DNA from: Elephas maximus indicus
Lineage: Eukaryota > Chordata > Mammalia > Proboscidea > Elephantidae
Assembly: GCF_024166365.1 (NCBI RefSeq)
Contig: NC_064821.1
Span: forward strand, 52,541,093 to 52,605,092
Reading direction: 5' to 3'
Length of the DNA stretch: 64,000 bases
Of this stretch, positions 11,804 to 22,545 are shown piece after piece. The position numbers were made by a program, and so were the translations under genes. Each line of letters opens with the position of its first letter. The first letter of the stretch is position 1. Under the pieces are notes generated by a model. It saw only the letters and a list, made by a program, of their open reading frames with translations. It ran no database searches and was not told the origin of the DNA.

Positions 11804-11934
11804 AACACTGCCAATGATAGGATAATATCCATATGCCTATAAGGAACAGAATTGCATTTGGTTATCTTGGCTTTTGGACCCTCCTTTTCCCCGGTTCTCA
11901 CCAGCACTACCATGAACACACTTTCTTTTTTTCC

Positions 11935-12400
11935 TCATCAGCTTGTTTTGTTAGTTGCCACCAATTTGCCTCTGACTCACAGTGAGCCATCCTTGCTTCT
12001 AGTGAGCATTCTGATTTTATTTCTTCTTTTTAGTAAGACTAATTTGTTCGTTTTTCCACCAGTCCACAGTATATTCAATATTCTTCGCCAATACCACAGT
12101 GTGAATGCATCAATTCCCATCCTGTCTTCCTTTTTCACTGTCCAGCTTTCACATGCATCTGAGGTAATTGAAAAGACTATGGCTGGGGTCAGGTGCACAT
12201 TAGTCATCAAAGTGACATCTTTGCTTTTTAAATTTATAGAGGTCTTTTGCAGGGGATTTGTACAATGTAATACATTGTTTGATTTCTTGACTGCTGCTTC
12301 CATGAGTCTTGATTGTTGATCCAAGTAGAAGGAAAGCATTGAAAACTTCAATTTCTTCATGTCTCAATAGCTTATCACCCTTTATTTTCATGTGCAAGCC
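11935..12400 (-). mobile_element. RTE 3' fragment, internally deleted (antisense)
   Basis: CTTGTTTTGTTAGTTGCCACC is the tail. It jumps directly to the GCCATCCTTGCTTCTAGTGAGCATTC region and continues through GTCCAGCTTTCACATGC and TTTGATTTCTTGACTGCTGC. It lies close to the inverted RTE end and is more diverged. Confidence 0.75.
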
Positions 12401-12609
12401 CTAAGGCACTCCAGAACAAAGAGCTGTGTCTTATGAATAGCACATTTTCCCTTTATCAGTGTTGGTTCTCCATCAATATCCATTATAACCATAGTTGGTG
12501 TGATGTAAATTTAATTCCCCTCATTAATGATTGTAGTAGAGCCCATTCAAATTCTGAGTCATCATCTATAAAAGAAAGCCTAGGAGAGGTTCTCTACAGA
12601 TGCTTATGC
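12401..12609. other. No gene seen
   Basis: AT-rich sequence between an RTE fragment and an L1; nothing is recognised. Confidence 0.5.
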
Positions 12610-12620
12610 AAGCTCATAAG

Positions 12621-13261
12621 GCAAAAGAGAATGAAGAACACCAAAGACACAAAGTAAATATGGGCCCAAGAGACAGGAAGGGCCACACAAACCAGAGACT
12701 CCATCAGCCTGAGACCCAAAGAACTAGATGGTGCCCGGCTACCACCGATCACTGCCAGGACAGGGAACACAACAGAGAATCCCTGATGGAGCAGAAGAGC
12801 AGTGGGATGCAGATCTCACGTTCTCATAAAAAGACCAGACTTAGTGGTCTGACTCAGACTAGAGGGACCCCAGATGTCAAGGTCCCCGAACCCTGTCTTA
12901 GCCCAAGACTGGAACCATTCCTGAAGCTAACACCTCAGGCAGGGAATAGACTGGACTATAAGACAGAAAATGATACTGGTAAGGAGTGAGCTTCTTGGCT
13001 CAAGTAGACACATGAGACTATGTGGGCAGCTTCTGTCTGGAGGCGAGATGAGAAGGCAGAGGGGGACAGGAGCTGTTTGAATGGACACGGGGAATACAGG
13101 GGAGAGAGGAAGAGTGTGTTGCCTCATTAGGGGGAGGGCAGCTAGGAGTACATAGCAAGGTGTGTATAAGTTTTCGTATGAGAGACTGACTTGATTTGTA
13201 AACTTTCACTTAAAGCATAATAAATTAAAAAAAAAAAAGTTTATACCCTCCACAAAAAAAG
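12621..13261 (+). mobile_element. 5'-truncated L1 3' end with double poly(A)
   Basis: An L1 3' UTR (AAAAGAGAATGAAGAACACC ... TTAAAGCATAATAAATT) with A12 at 13227-13238, then 15 other bases, then A7 at 13254-13260. It is flanked by AAGCTCATAAG at 12610-12620 and 13262-13272. The short stretch between the two A runs looks like a tiny 3' transduction. Confidence 0.9.
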
Positions 13262-13324
13262 AAGCTCATAAGTAGAAAGTAGGTGTAAGTTTTTACCTAA
13301 GAATGAAACCATTATTTTTTCCCC

Positions 13325-13480
13325 CTTTTCATCCATTTGACAAATATTTATTGAGTCCCTGTGGCATGTTCAGGCGTTGTCCTGGTTCTGGGGTATCGGA
13401 TTGAGTAAAACCAGATTGAGAGTATCGGTTATCTTTTGTTTTCCAGACACTTACCATGGACTGTGTGGTTATTTGTCCAA
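13325..13480 (+). repeat. L2-like fragment
   Basis: TTTGACAAATATTTATTGAGTCCC...GGTTCTGGGGTATCGG resembles the L2 3' region. It is diverged. Confidence 0.5.
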
Positions 13481-13719
13481 GGAGTGTAACTCTGTGCTTT
13501 TGTTGACTGGGTAAGAGAGAGAGGGTACACGGGCTGAGCAGCTGAAGGGCAAGGACTGCTTGAGAGGCAGGAAGAGGCTCAAGTCTTTTCATCTGAACTC
13601 TGTACTGACATGAATTGGCTTCAAGGACCCTGGAGTCCACAGCAGCAGACGAAATCACCAGGCAAAGGAGGAAATTAGGAAGCAATGGTTGAGCCAATCT
13701 AGAGAAAGAAGAGTAAAGA

Positions 13720-13855
13720 GGAGGGATTTTCCCTACAAGATATTAACCACATACTACAAAGCCATGGGAACAGAAGCAGCATGAGACCGGTGGAGCCATG
13801 GACAGAATAAACAGCTCGGAAACAGACTTGAGAGATGATAGAAATGGGGGACAGG
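13720..13855 (+). repeat. Old L1 ORF2 fragment
   Basis: AACCACATACTACAAAGCC...AGCATGAGACCGGTGG...ACAGAATAAACAGCTCGGAAACAGAC resembles the L1 ORF2 stretch with the TACTACAAAGC landmark. It is short and non-coding. Confidence 0.5.
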
Positions 13856-14195
13856 GTGAAAGGGAATAAATAAACAAAACAAGGGCAGGACATGGTAAGA
13901 ACTAGTTCTGGTTTTCTATGAACATGAGCGCCAATTGAAAATGTTCACTAGATGTAGCAAAAAGAAAGCAGAGGTCAGTCAGGGCGACAGGGCTCCGAGC
14001 AGGATGGCCAGGTTTGGGTTGGAGCCTGGGGCATCCAAATGGGATTGCAACAGGATAGGGAGGGGCTGACTAGGCATTCTCAGAAACTGCTTGGTCCAAT
14101 TTCCTCATTTTCCAGGGGAGGCCTCTAGGGACCTGGTGATTTATGAGACTTTTCGCCACAGCCATTAGAGGCAAAGGCAGGACTAGAAGTTACTT
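13856..14195. other. No gene seen
   Basis: Mixed sequence without a recognised repeat; part may be MIR-like (TTTCCTCATTTTCCAGG). Confidence 0.4.
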
Positions 14196-14690
14196 TTTCT
14201 GAAACAAAACAAAACAAAAAAAGGAAACCAAACCCATTGCCTTCGAGTCAATTCTGACTCCTAGCGGCCCTATAGGACGGAGTAGAATTGCTCCACAGTG
14301 TTTCCAGTGGATTAGAACTGCTGATCTTTTGGTTAGCAGCCAAGCTCTTAACCACTGCACCACTCATGGTGACCCCATATGTTACAGGGTAGAACTGCTC
14401 TATAGGGATTTCTTGGCTGTAACCTTGATGGTAGCAGATTGCCAGGCATTTCTTCCATGATGCCACTGTGTGGGTTTGTACCACCAACCTTTATGTTAGT
14501 AAAAAACAAACAAACAAACAAAACCCAAAACCAAACTCATTGCCCCTCAGAGTCGATTCTGACTCATAGCGAACCTATAGGACAGAGCAGAACTGCCCCA
14601 TAGGGTTTCCAAGGAGTGCCTGGTGGATTCGAACTGCCCACCTTTTGGTTAGCAGCCATAGCTCTTAACCCTTGCAAGCATATATGCTTT
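14196..14690 (-). mobile_element. Cluster of three AfroSINEs (antisense)
   Basis: The first copy is about 14219-14365 (CCCATTGCCTTCGAGTCAATTCTGACTCC ... TTAACCACTGCACC). A partial, different subtype follows at about 14366-14500 (ACCCCATATGTTACAGGGTAG, GATTGCCAGGCATTTCTTCC). The third is about 14515-14690 (CCTCAGAGTCGATTCTGACTC ... GGTTAGCAGCCATAGCTC). All read on the - strand, and A-rich (CAAA)n joins the second and third. Confidence 0.85.
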
Positions 14691-15074
14691 GTACCATCTA
14701 GGGACTGACGGAGGAGGGATTTTTCCTTCTCCAGTTCCTCTCTTTGGCCACGGGGGGGCTTTCACAAGGGCAGAGACAGCTGGACGACCAGAGGCAATTC
14801 CCTGTGTCTATGTTATTGATTGTCATGGATGGATTAGCCCTGCATATAGATAACCCCATGTCTGCTCAATAGAACAGCTGACAATGGTGCAGGATGCTAA
14901 TTCCCCAAGGAGGATGAGCAAAGGAAGCGATAGTATCTGTTGAAATAAAATGCACACAGAGGAAGAGGATCTTTTCTGAGTAATCTTTAGTAAGATGCTG
15001 CCTAGTGGGGCAGTGAAATGTATCCAGGCTGTAATGTTCACGCAGGGCAGAGTTCTAGTCCTGATCCTGCTATA
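14691..15074. other. No gene seen
   Basis: Sequence between the SINE cluster and the L1 insertion site. No exon or known repeat is recognised. Confidence 0.45.
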
Positions 15075-15086
15075 AAACACAGTGGC

Positions 15087-15937
15087 GAGGCGGAGCCAAG
15101 ATGGTGGACTAGGCAGACGCTACCTCGGATCCCTCTTACAACAAAGACACGGAAAAACAAGTGAATCGATCACATACATAACAATCTACGAACCCTGAAC
15201 AACAAACACAGATTTAGAGACGGAGAACGAACTAATACGGGGAAGCAGCGATTGTTTCCAGAGCCTGGAGCCAGCGTACCAGTCAGATACGGCACAAGCA
15301 CAGAGAGCTGCTCCACCCCCCTGAACTAACCCCGGGAGGGGGACCAGCCGGGTCGCGCGGGCGGCGTGGGACGCAGCCGATAGGAGAAGTCCCTGGGAGG
15401 CAGCGACTGGTATTGGAGCGGGGAGAAAAGCGTCCCAGCCGGGACACTCGGTCACGGCACAAGCACGGGGAGCTGCTCCACCCATCTGAACTAACCCCGG
15501 GAGGAGGCCCAACTGGTTCGCGGAAGCGGCACGGCCACGCGGATGGAGGGATGAGAAGTCCCCGGGAGGCAGCGACTGATTTTGGAGTCGAGAGTGCACC
15601 GTCCCAGCAGGGGAGCCTTGACGCTCGGCATGGGGCTGGAAGCGGAGGATCTGACCGTGACTCCAGCGGGCCAGACCCCCCGGGGGCAATCTCCACACAG
15701 CCAGCACACATAAGCGAGGCGCCCGCGGGAATCTCAGATTTAATAGTCATTCCAAGCAAGACAAGCAACTCTGGCTATATTCTGAGGTGCTACTCTCCTA
15801 TCTCTCTGTTCCCTCCCCCACCCTCCCCAGGCGGCTTCATTAACATCCGAATAGCCTGAGCCAGAGGGAGAACTCTGATAGGGATCTGACTGCATTTTGT
15901 GTTTAGCGGATTTTCTGGAAAAACTAGTTTCCCAGTG
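15087..15937 (+). promoter_or_regulatory. L1 5' UTR / internal promoter
   Basis: About 850 bp, GC-rich, ending at the ORF1 start. By analogy with other L1s it would hold the internal RNA polymerase II promoter. It contains tandem repeated units (next entry). The first 50 bp or so resemble the start of the antisense L1 at 61257; the rest does not. Confidence 0.7.
15245..15640 (+). repeat. Tandem monomers in the L1 5' UTR
   Basis: Units start at GCAGCGATTG (15245), GCAGCGACTGG (15400) and GCAGCGACTGA (15569). Each full unit then has GGCACAAGCAC, AGCTGCTCCACCC, CTGAACTAACCCCGGGAGG, a GC-rich spacer and GAGAAGTCCC. Two full units (155 and 169 bp) and a partial third are visible. This recalls the monomeric promoters of mouse L1. 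Confidence 0.85.
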
Positions 15938-16954
15938 ATGGCTCGGAGACAACAATCCATATCAAACCACTTAAAGAAGCAGACCATGACAGCTTCTCCA
16001 ACCCCCCAAACAAAAGAACCAAAATCTTTCCCAAATGAAGATACAATCTTGGAATTATCAGATACAGAATATAAAAAACTAATTTACAGAATGCTTAAAG
16101 ATATCACAAATGAAATTAGGATAACTGCAGAAAAAGCCAAGGAACACACCGATAAAACTGTTGAAGAACTCAAAAAGATTATTCAAGAAAATAGTGGAAA
16201 AATTAATAAGTTGCAAGAATCCATAGAGAGACAACATGTAGAAATCCAAAAGATTAACAATAAAATTACAGAATTAGACAACGCAATAGGAAGTCAGAGG
16301 AGCAGACTCGAGCAATTAGAATGCAGACTGGGACATCTGGAGGACCAGGGAATCAACACCAACATAGCTGAAAAAAAATCAGATAAAAGAATTAAAAAAA
16401 ATGAAGAAACCCTAAGAATTATGTGGGACTCAATCAAGAAGGATAACCTGCGGGTGATTGGAGTCCCAGAACAGGGAGGGGGGACAGAAAACACAGAGAA
16501 AATAGTTGAAGAACTCCTGACACAAAACTTCCCTGACATCATGAAAGACGAAAGGATATCTATCCAAGATGCTCATCGAACCCCATTTAAGACTGATCCA
16601 AAAAGAAAAACACCAAGACATATTGTCGTCAAACTCACCAAAACCAAAGATAAACAGAAAATTTTAAAAGCAGCCAGGGAGAAAAGAAAGGTTTCCTTCA
16701 AGGGAGAATCAATAAGAATAAGTTCAGACTACTCAGCAGAAACCATGCAGGCAAGAAGGGAATGGGACGACATATACAGAACACTGAAGGAGAAAAACTG
16801 CCAGCCAAGGATCATATATCCAGCAAAACTCTCTCTGAAATATGAAGGCGAAATTAAGATATTTACAGACAAACACAAGTTTAGTGAATTTGCAAAAACC
16901 AAACCAAAGCTACAAGAAATACTAAAGGATACTGTTTGGTCAGAGAACCAATAA
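15938..16954 (+). CDS. L1 ORF1p, intact
   Basis: ORF1p is the RNA-binding, trimeric nucleic-acid chaperone that packages L1 RNA in the cytoplasm. I chose ATG 15938 (protein begins MARRQQSISNHLKK) over the upstream in-frame ATG at 15899, because it gives 338 residues, the same as human ORF1p, and the antisense L1 starts at the equivalent codon (MAWRQQSISSHIKK). Residues about 50-150 form a long coiled coil (KELKKII..., heptads through ELDNAIGSQRSRLEQLE). An RRM-like domain follows (RVIGVPEQG ... RHIVVKLTK), then the C-terminal domain (ARREWDDIY, QPRIIYPAKLS). No stop or frameshift is present. It lies 466 bp upstream of ORF2. Confidence 0.93.
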   Translation: MARRQQSISNHLKKQTMTASPTPQTKEPKSFPNEDTILELSDTEYKKLIYRMLKDITNEIRITAEKAKEHTDKTVEELKKIIQENSGKINKLQESIERQHVEIQKINNKITELDNAIGSQRSRLEQLECRLGHLEDQGINTNIAEKKSDKRIKKNEETLRIMWDSIKKDNLRVIGVPEQGGGTENTEKIVEELLTQNFPDIMKDERISIQDAHRTPFKTDPKRKTPRHIVVKLTKTKDKQKILKAAREKRKVSFKGESIRISSDYSAETMQARREWDDIYRTLKEKNCQPRIIYPAKLSLKYEGEIKIFTDKHKFSEFAKTKPKLQEILKDTVWSENQ

Positions 16955-17420
16955 TATCAGATACCAGCACAACACAAGGTCACAAAACAGAACGTCCTGA
17001 TATCAACTCAAATAGGGAAATCACAAAAACAAACAAATTAAGATTAATTAAAAAATAATAATAATAATACACGTAACAGGGAATCATGGAAGTCAATAGG
17101 TAAAAGATCACAATAATCAAAAAGAGGGACTAAATACAGGAGACATTGAACTGCCATATGGAGAGTGATACAAGGCGATATAGAACAATACAAGTTAGGT
17201 TTTTACTTAGAAAAATAGGGGTAAATAATAAGGTAACCACAAAAAGGTATAACAACTCTATAACTCAAGATAAAAGTCAAGAAAAACGTAACGACTCAAC
17301 TAACATAAAGTCAAACACTATGAAAATGAGGATCTCACAATTTACTAAGAAAAACGCCTCAGCACAAAAAAGTATGTGGAAAAATGAAATGGTCAACAAC
17401 ACACATAAAAAGGCATCAAA
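16955..17420 (+). other. L1 inter-ORF spacer
   Basis: A-rich spacer between ORF1 and ORF2 with an (AAT)n run at about 17052-17068. The homologous spacer occurs at 1060-1440 in the other + strand L1, and its first part is in the antisense L1. Confidence 0.85.
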
Positions 17421-20400
17421 ATGACAGCACTAAAAACTTATTTATCTATAATTACGCTGAATGTAAATGGACTAAATGCACCAATAAAGAGACAGAGAGT
17501 CACAGACTGGATAAAGAAACGCGATCCATCTATATGCTGCCTACAAGAGACACACCTTAGACTTAGAGACACAAACAAACTAAAACTCAAAGGATGGAAA
17601 AAAGTATATCAAGCAAACAATAAGCAAAAAAGAAGAGGAGTAGCAATATTAATTTCTGACAAAATAGACTTTAGACTTAAATCCACCACAAAGGATAAAG
17701 AAGGACACTATATAATGATAAAAGGGACAATTGATCAGGAAGACATAACCATATTAAATATATATGCACCCAATGACAGGGCTGCAAGATACATAAATCA
17801 AATTTTAACAGAATTGAAAAGTGAGATAGATACCTCCACAATTATAGTAGGAGACTTCAACACACCACTTTCGGAGAAGGACAGGACATCCAGTAAGAAG
17901 CTCAATAGAGACACGGGAGATCTAATTACAACAATCAACCAACTTGACCTCATTGACTTATACAGAACTCTCCACCCAACTGCTGCAAAGTATACTTTTT
18001 TTTCTAGCGCACGTGGAACATTCTCTAGAATAGACCACATATTAGGTCATAAAACAAACCTTTGCAGAGTCCAAAACATCGAAATATTACAAAGCATCTT
18101 CTCAGACCACAAGGCAATAAAACTAGAGATCAATAACAGAAAAACTAGGGAAAAGAAATCAAATACTTGGAAAATGAACAATACCCTCCTGAAAAAAGAC
18201 TGGGTTATAGAAGACATCAAGGAGGGAATAAGGAAATTCATAGAAAGCAACGAGAATGAAAATACTTCCTATTAAAACCTCTAGGACACAGCAAAAGCAG
18301 TGCTCAGAGGCCAATTTATATCGATAAATACACACATACAAAAAGAAGAAAGAGCCAAAATCAGAGAAGTGTCCCTACAACTTGAACAAATAGAAAGTGA
18401 GCAACAAAAGAATCCATCAGGCTCCAGAAGAAAACAAATAATAAAAATTAGAGCTGAACTAAATGAATTAGAGAACAGAAAAACAATTGAAAGAATTAAC
18501 AAAGCCAAAAGCTGGTTCTTTGAAAAAATTAACAAAATTGATAAACCATTGGCCAGACTGACTAAAGAAATACAGGAAAGGAAACAAATAACCCGAATAA
18601 GAAACGAGAAGGACCACATCACAACAGAACCAAATGAAATTAAAAGAATCATTTCAGATTATTATGAAAAATTGTACTCTAACAAATTTGCAAACCTAGA
18701 AGAAATGGATGAATTCCTGGAAAAACACTACCTACCTAAACTAACACATTCAGAAGTAGACAACTAAATAGACCCATAACAAAAAAAGAGATTGAAACGG
18801 TAATCAAAAAACTCCCAACAAAAAAAAGCCCTGGCCCGGACGGCTTCACTGCAGAGTTCTACCAAACTTTCAGAGAAGAGTTAACACCACTACTTCTGAA
18901 GGTATTCCAAAGCATAGAAAATGACGGAATACTACCCAACTCATTCTATGAAGCCACCATCTCCCTGATACCAAAACCAGGTAAAGACATTACAAAAAAA
19001 GAAAATTATAGACCTATATCCCTCATGAACATAGATGCAAAAATCCTCAACAAAATTCTAGCCAATAGAATCCAACAACACATCAAAAAAATAATTCACC
19101 CTGATCAAGTGGGATTTATACCAGGTATGCAAGGCTGGTTTAATATCAGAAAAACCATTAATGTAATCCATCACATAAATAAAACAAAAGATAAAAACCA
19201 CATGATCTTATCAATTGATGCAGAAAAGGCATTTGACAAAGTCCAACACCCATTTATGATAAAAACTCTTACCAAAATAGGAATTGAAGGAAAATTCCTC
19301 AACATAATAAAGGGCATCTATGCAAAGCCAACAGCCAATATCACTCTAAATGGAGAGAACCTGAAAGCATTTCCCTTGAGAACGGGAACCAGACAAGGAT
19401 GCCCTTTATCACCGCTCTTATTCAACATTGTGCTGGAAGTCCTAGCCAGGGCAATTAGGCTAGACAAAGAAATAAAAGGTATCCGGATTGGCAAGGAAGA
19501 AGTAAAGTTATCACTATTTGCAGATGACATGATTATATACACAGAAAACCCTAAGGAATCCTGCAGAAAACTACTGAAACTAATAGAAGAGTTTGGCAGA
19601 GTCTCAGGTTATAAAATAAACATACAAAAATCACTTGGATTCCTCTACATCAACAAAAAGAACACCGAAGAGGAAATAACCAAATCAATACCATTCACAG
19701 TAGCCCCCAAGAAGATAAGATACTTAGGAATAAATCTTAGCAAGGATGTAAAAGACCTATACAAAGAAAACTACAAAGCTCTACTACAAGAAATTCAAAA
19801 GGACATACTTAAGTGGAAAAACATACCCTGCTCATGGATAGGAAGACTTAACATAGTAAAAATGTCTATTCTACCAAAAGCCATCTATACATTTAACGCA
19901 CTTCCGATCCAAATTCCAGTGTCATATTTTAAGGGGATAGAGAAACAAATCACCAATTTCATATGGAAGGGAAAGAAGCCCAGGATAAGCAAAGCACTAC
20001 TGAAAAAGAAGAAGAAAGTGGGAGGCCTCACTTTACCTGACTTCAGAACCTATTATACAGCCACAGTAGTCAAAACAGCCTGGTACTGGTACAACAACAG
20101 GCACATAGACCAATGGAACAGAATTGAGAACCCAGACATAGATCCATCCACGTATGAGCAGCTGATATTTGACAAAGGACCAGTGTCAATTAATTGGGGA
20201 AAAGATAGCCTTTTTAACAAATGGTGCTGGCATAACTGGATATCCACTTGCAAAAAAATGAAACAGGACCCATACCTCACACCATGCACAAAAACTAACT
20301 CCAAGTGGATCAAAGACCTAAACATAAAGACTAAAACGATAAAGATCATGGAAGAAAAAATTGGGACAACCCTAGGAGCCCTAATACAAGGTATAAACAG

Positions 20401-21235
20401 AATACAAAACATTACCAAAAATGATGAAGAGAAACCCGCTAACTGGGAGCTCCTAAAAATCAAACACCTATGCTCATCTAAAGACTTCTCCAAAAGAGTA
20501 AAAAGACCACCTACAGATTGGGAAAGAATTTTCAGCTATGACATCTCAGACCAGCGCCTGATCTCTAAAATCTACATGATTCTGTCAAAACTCAACCACA
20601 AAAAGACAAACAACCCAATCAAGAAGTGGGCAAAGGATAGGAACACACATTTCACTAAAGAAGATATTCAGGCAGCCAACAGATACATGAGAAAATGCTC
20701 TCGATCATTAGCCATTAGAGAAATGCAAATTAAAACTACGATGAGATTCCATCTCACACTAGCAAGGCTGGCATTAATCCAAAAAACACAAAATAATAAA
20801 CGTTGGAGAGGCTGCGGAGAGATTGGAACTCTCATACACTGCTGGTGGGAATGTAAAATGGTACAACCACTTTGGAAATCTATCTGGCGTTATCTTAAAC
20901 AGTTAGAAATAGAACTACCATACAACCCAGAAATCCCACTCCTGGGAATATACCCTAGAGATACAAGAGCCTTCATACAAACAGATATATGCACACCCAT
21001 GTTTATTGCAGCTCTGTTTGCAATAGCAAAAAGTTGGAAGCAACCAAGGTGTCCATCAATGGATGAATGGGTAAATAAATTGTGGTATATTCACACAATG
21101 GAATATTACGCATCGATAAAGAACAGTGACGAATCTCTGAAACATTTCATAACATGGAGGAACCTGGAAGGCATTATGCTGAGCGAAATGAGTCAGAGGC
21201 AAAAGGACAAATATTGTATAAGACCACTATTATAA
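17421..21235 (+). pseudogene. L1 ORF2 (endonuclease-RT), nearly intact but broken
   Basis: ORF2p nicks target DNA and reverse-transcribes L1 RNA. The frame starts ATGACAGCACTAAAAAC and would give about 1270 residues, the normal L1 size. Residues 1-240 are the endonuclease (NVNGLNAP, LQETHLR, GDFNTP, SDHKAI). TAA at 18273 and TAG at 18282 stop it after residue 284. The same frame reopens to 18767, where a 1-bp loss near 18762 shifts it. From there to 21235 it is open again: [14 protein letters not shown] palm SLFADDM (about 19511-19530), and the C-terminal cysteine-rich segment around [15 protein letters not shown]. Both active sites look complete, so loss was recent. Confidence 0.93.
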
Positions 21236-22254
21236 GATCTTGAGAAATAGTAAACCTGAGAAGAACACATACTTTTGTGGTTACGAGGCGGGGGGGGGGG
21301 GGGGGAGGGAGGGTGGGAGAGGGTTTTTTATTGATTAATCAGTAGATAAGAACTGCTTTAGGTGAAGGGAAAGACAACACTGAATACATGGAAGGTCAGC
21401 TCAATTGGGCTGGACCAAAAGCAAAGAAGTTTCCGGGATAAAATGAATGCTTCAAAGGTCAGCGGAGCAAGCGCGGGGGTCTGGGGAACATGGTTTGAGG
21501 GGACTTCTAAGTCAATTGGCAAAATAATTCTATTATGAAATCATTCTGCATCCCACTTTGAAATGTGGCGTCTGGGGTCTTAAATGCTAACAAGCGGCCA
21601 TCTAAGATGCATCAATTGGTCTCAACCCACCTGGAGCAAAGGAAAATGAAGAACACCAAGGCCACACGACAACTAAGAGCCCAAGAGACAGAAAGGGCCA
21701 CATGAACCAGAGACCTACATCATCCTGAGACCAGAAGAACTAGTTGGTGCCCGGCCACAATCGATAACTGCCCTGACAGGGAGCACAGCAGAGGACCCCT
21801 GAGGGAGCAGGAGATCAGTGGGATACAGACCCCAAATTCTCATAAAAAGACCAAACTTAATGGTCTGACTGAGACTAGAGGAATCCCGGCGGCCATGCTC
21901 CCCAGACCTTCTGTTGGCACAGGACAGGAACCATCCCCGAAGACAACTCATCAGACATGAAAGGGACTGGTCAGCAGGTGGGAGAGAGATGCTGATGAAG
22001 AGTGAGCTAATTATATCAGGTGGACACTTGAGATTGTGTTGGCAACTCTTGTCTGGAGGGGGGATGGGAGGATAGAGGGAGAGGGAAGCCGGCAAAACTG
22101 TCAAGATAGGAGAGACTGAAAGGGCTGACTCAAGAGGGGGAGAGCAAGTGGGAGTAGGGAGTGAGATGTATGTAAACTTATATGTGACAGACTGATTGGA
22201 TTTGTAAACGTTCACTTGAAGCTTAATAAAAGTTATATAAAAAAAAAAACAAAC
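21236..22254 (+). other. L1 3' UTR with poly(A)
   Basis: Non-coding 3' UTR ending GCTTAATAAAAGTTATAT then poly(A) mixed with CAAA. Its parts match the truncated L1 copies at 7454, 12621, 30238 (antisense), 47563, 50665 and 53523, so several L1 subfamilies in the window share this 3' end. Confidence 0.9.
21288..21325 (+). repeat. G-rich tract of the L1 3' UTR
   Basis: A run of about 17 G residues is followed by AGGGAGGGTGGGAGAGGG. A polypurine, G-quadruplex-prone tract at this place is a known feature of L1 3' UTRs. Confidence 0.9.
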
Positions 22255-22279
22255 AAACACAGTGGCCCCGGACTTATGA

Positions 22280-22435
22280 CCTCTGTGGTTCAGCAAATAT
22301 ATATTGAGTTCCAATTATGTATCAGGTATTGTTCTAGCACTTGGGGTACATCCGTGAGTGAAACGAAAAAAACTTTCACACCTGCTCCCATTCTAGCAGG
22401 TTCCTGGACAGTGATCACAAGTTGGGGATAACTTC
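22280..22435 (+). repeat. L2-like fragment
   Basis: TTCAGCAAATATATATTGAGTTCC...TATCAGGTATTGTTCTAGCACTTGGGG is the L2 3' consensus style. Confidence 0.6.
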
Positions 22436-22545
22436 TCAAGCTTTGCGGTTAGACATCCAAATACATTTAATTCTCATTATTCCTGGTAGTTATATTCTAT
22501 AAAGTCATAGTTAATGCTGCATTAGTGAATGCTATTTTTTTTTTT

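Larger units (their letters stand above)
8846..11848 (-). mobile_element. Near full-length RTE LINE with inverted 5' end
   Basis: 8846-11195 reads as RTE in antisense: the 3' tail (TGCTGTTAGGTGCTGTTGAGTCAG), reverse transcriptase, then the endonuclease region. From about 11196 (TGTCTGTCTGTTTGTCATACTG, the 5' UTR start seen in other copies) to 11848 the sequence is RTE in sense orientation, covering the 5' UTR and the N-terminal endonuclease. The arrangement [3' part antisense][5' part sense] is what a 5' inversion by twin priming gives. Confidence 0.85.
15087..22254 (+). mobile_element. Full-length young L1 LINE
   Basis: A complete L1: a 5' UTR starting GAGGCGGAGCCAAGATGG, ORF1, an inter-ORF spacer, ORF2, a 3' UTR with a G-rich tract and a poly(A) tail. 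It is flanked by perfect 12-bp duplications AAACACAGTGGC at 15075-15086 and 22255-22266. Length is about 7.17 kb. ORF1 is intact; ORF2 has two nonsense codons and one frameshift, so the copy cannot move itself as read. The low damage says it inserted recently. It inserted near an L2-like fragment. Confidence 0.95.

Noticed and set aside
15413-15859. A 148-residue open frame and antisense frames in the L1 5' UTR
   Set aside because: They are GC-rich frames across tandem monomers. Primate L1s have an ORF0 in the antisense 5' UTR, but nothing here matches it.
19025-21235. A 736-residue frame as a host gene
   Set aside because: It is the RT and C-terminal part of L1 ORF2, with FADD box and L1 context on both sides.
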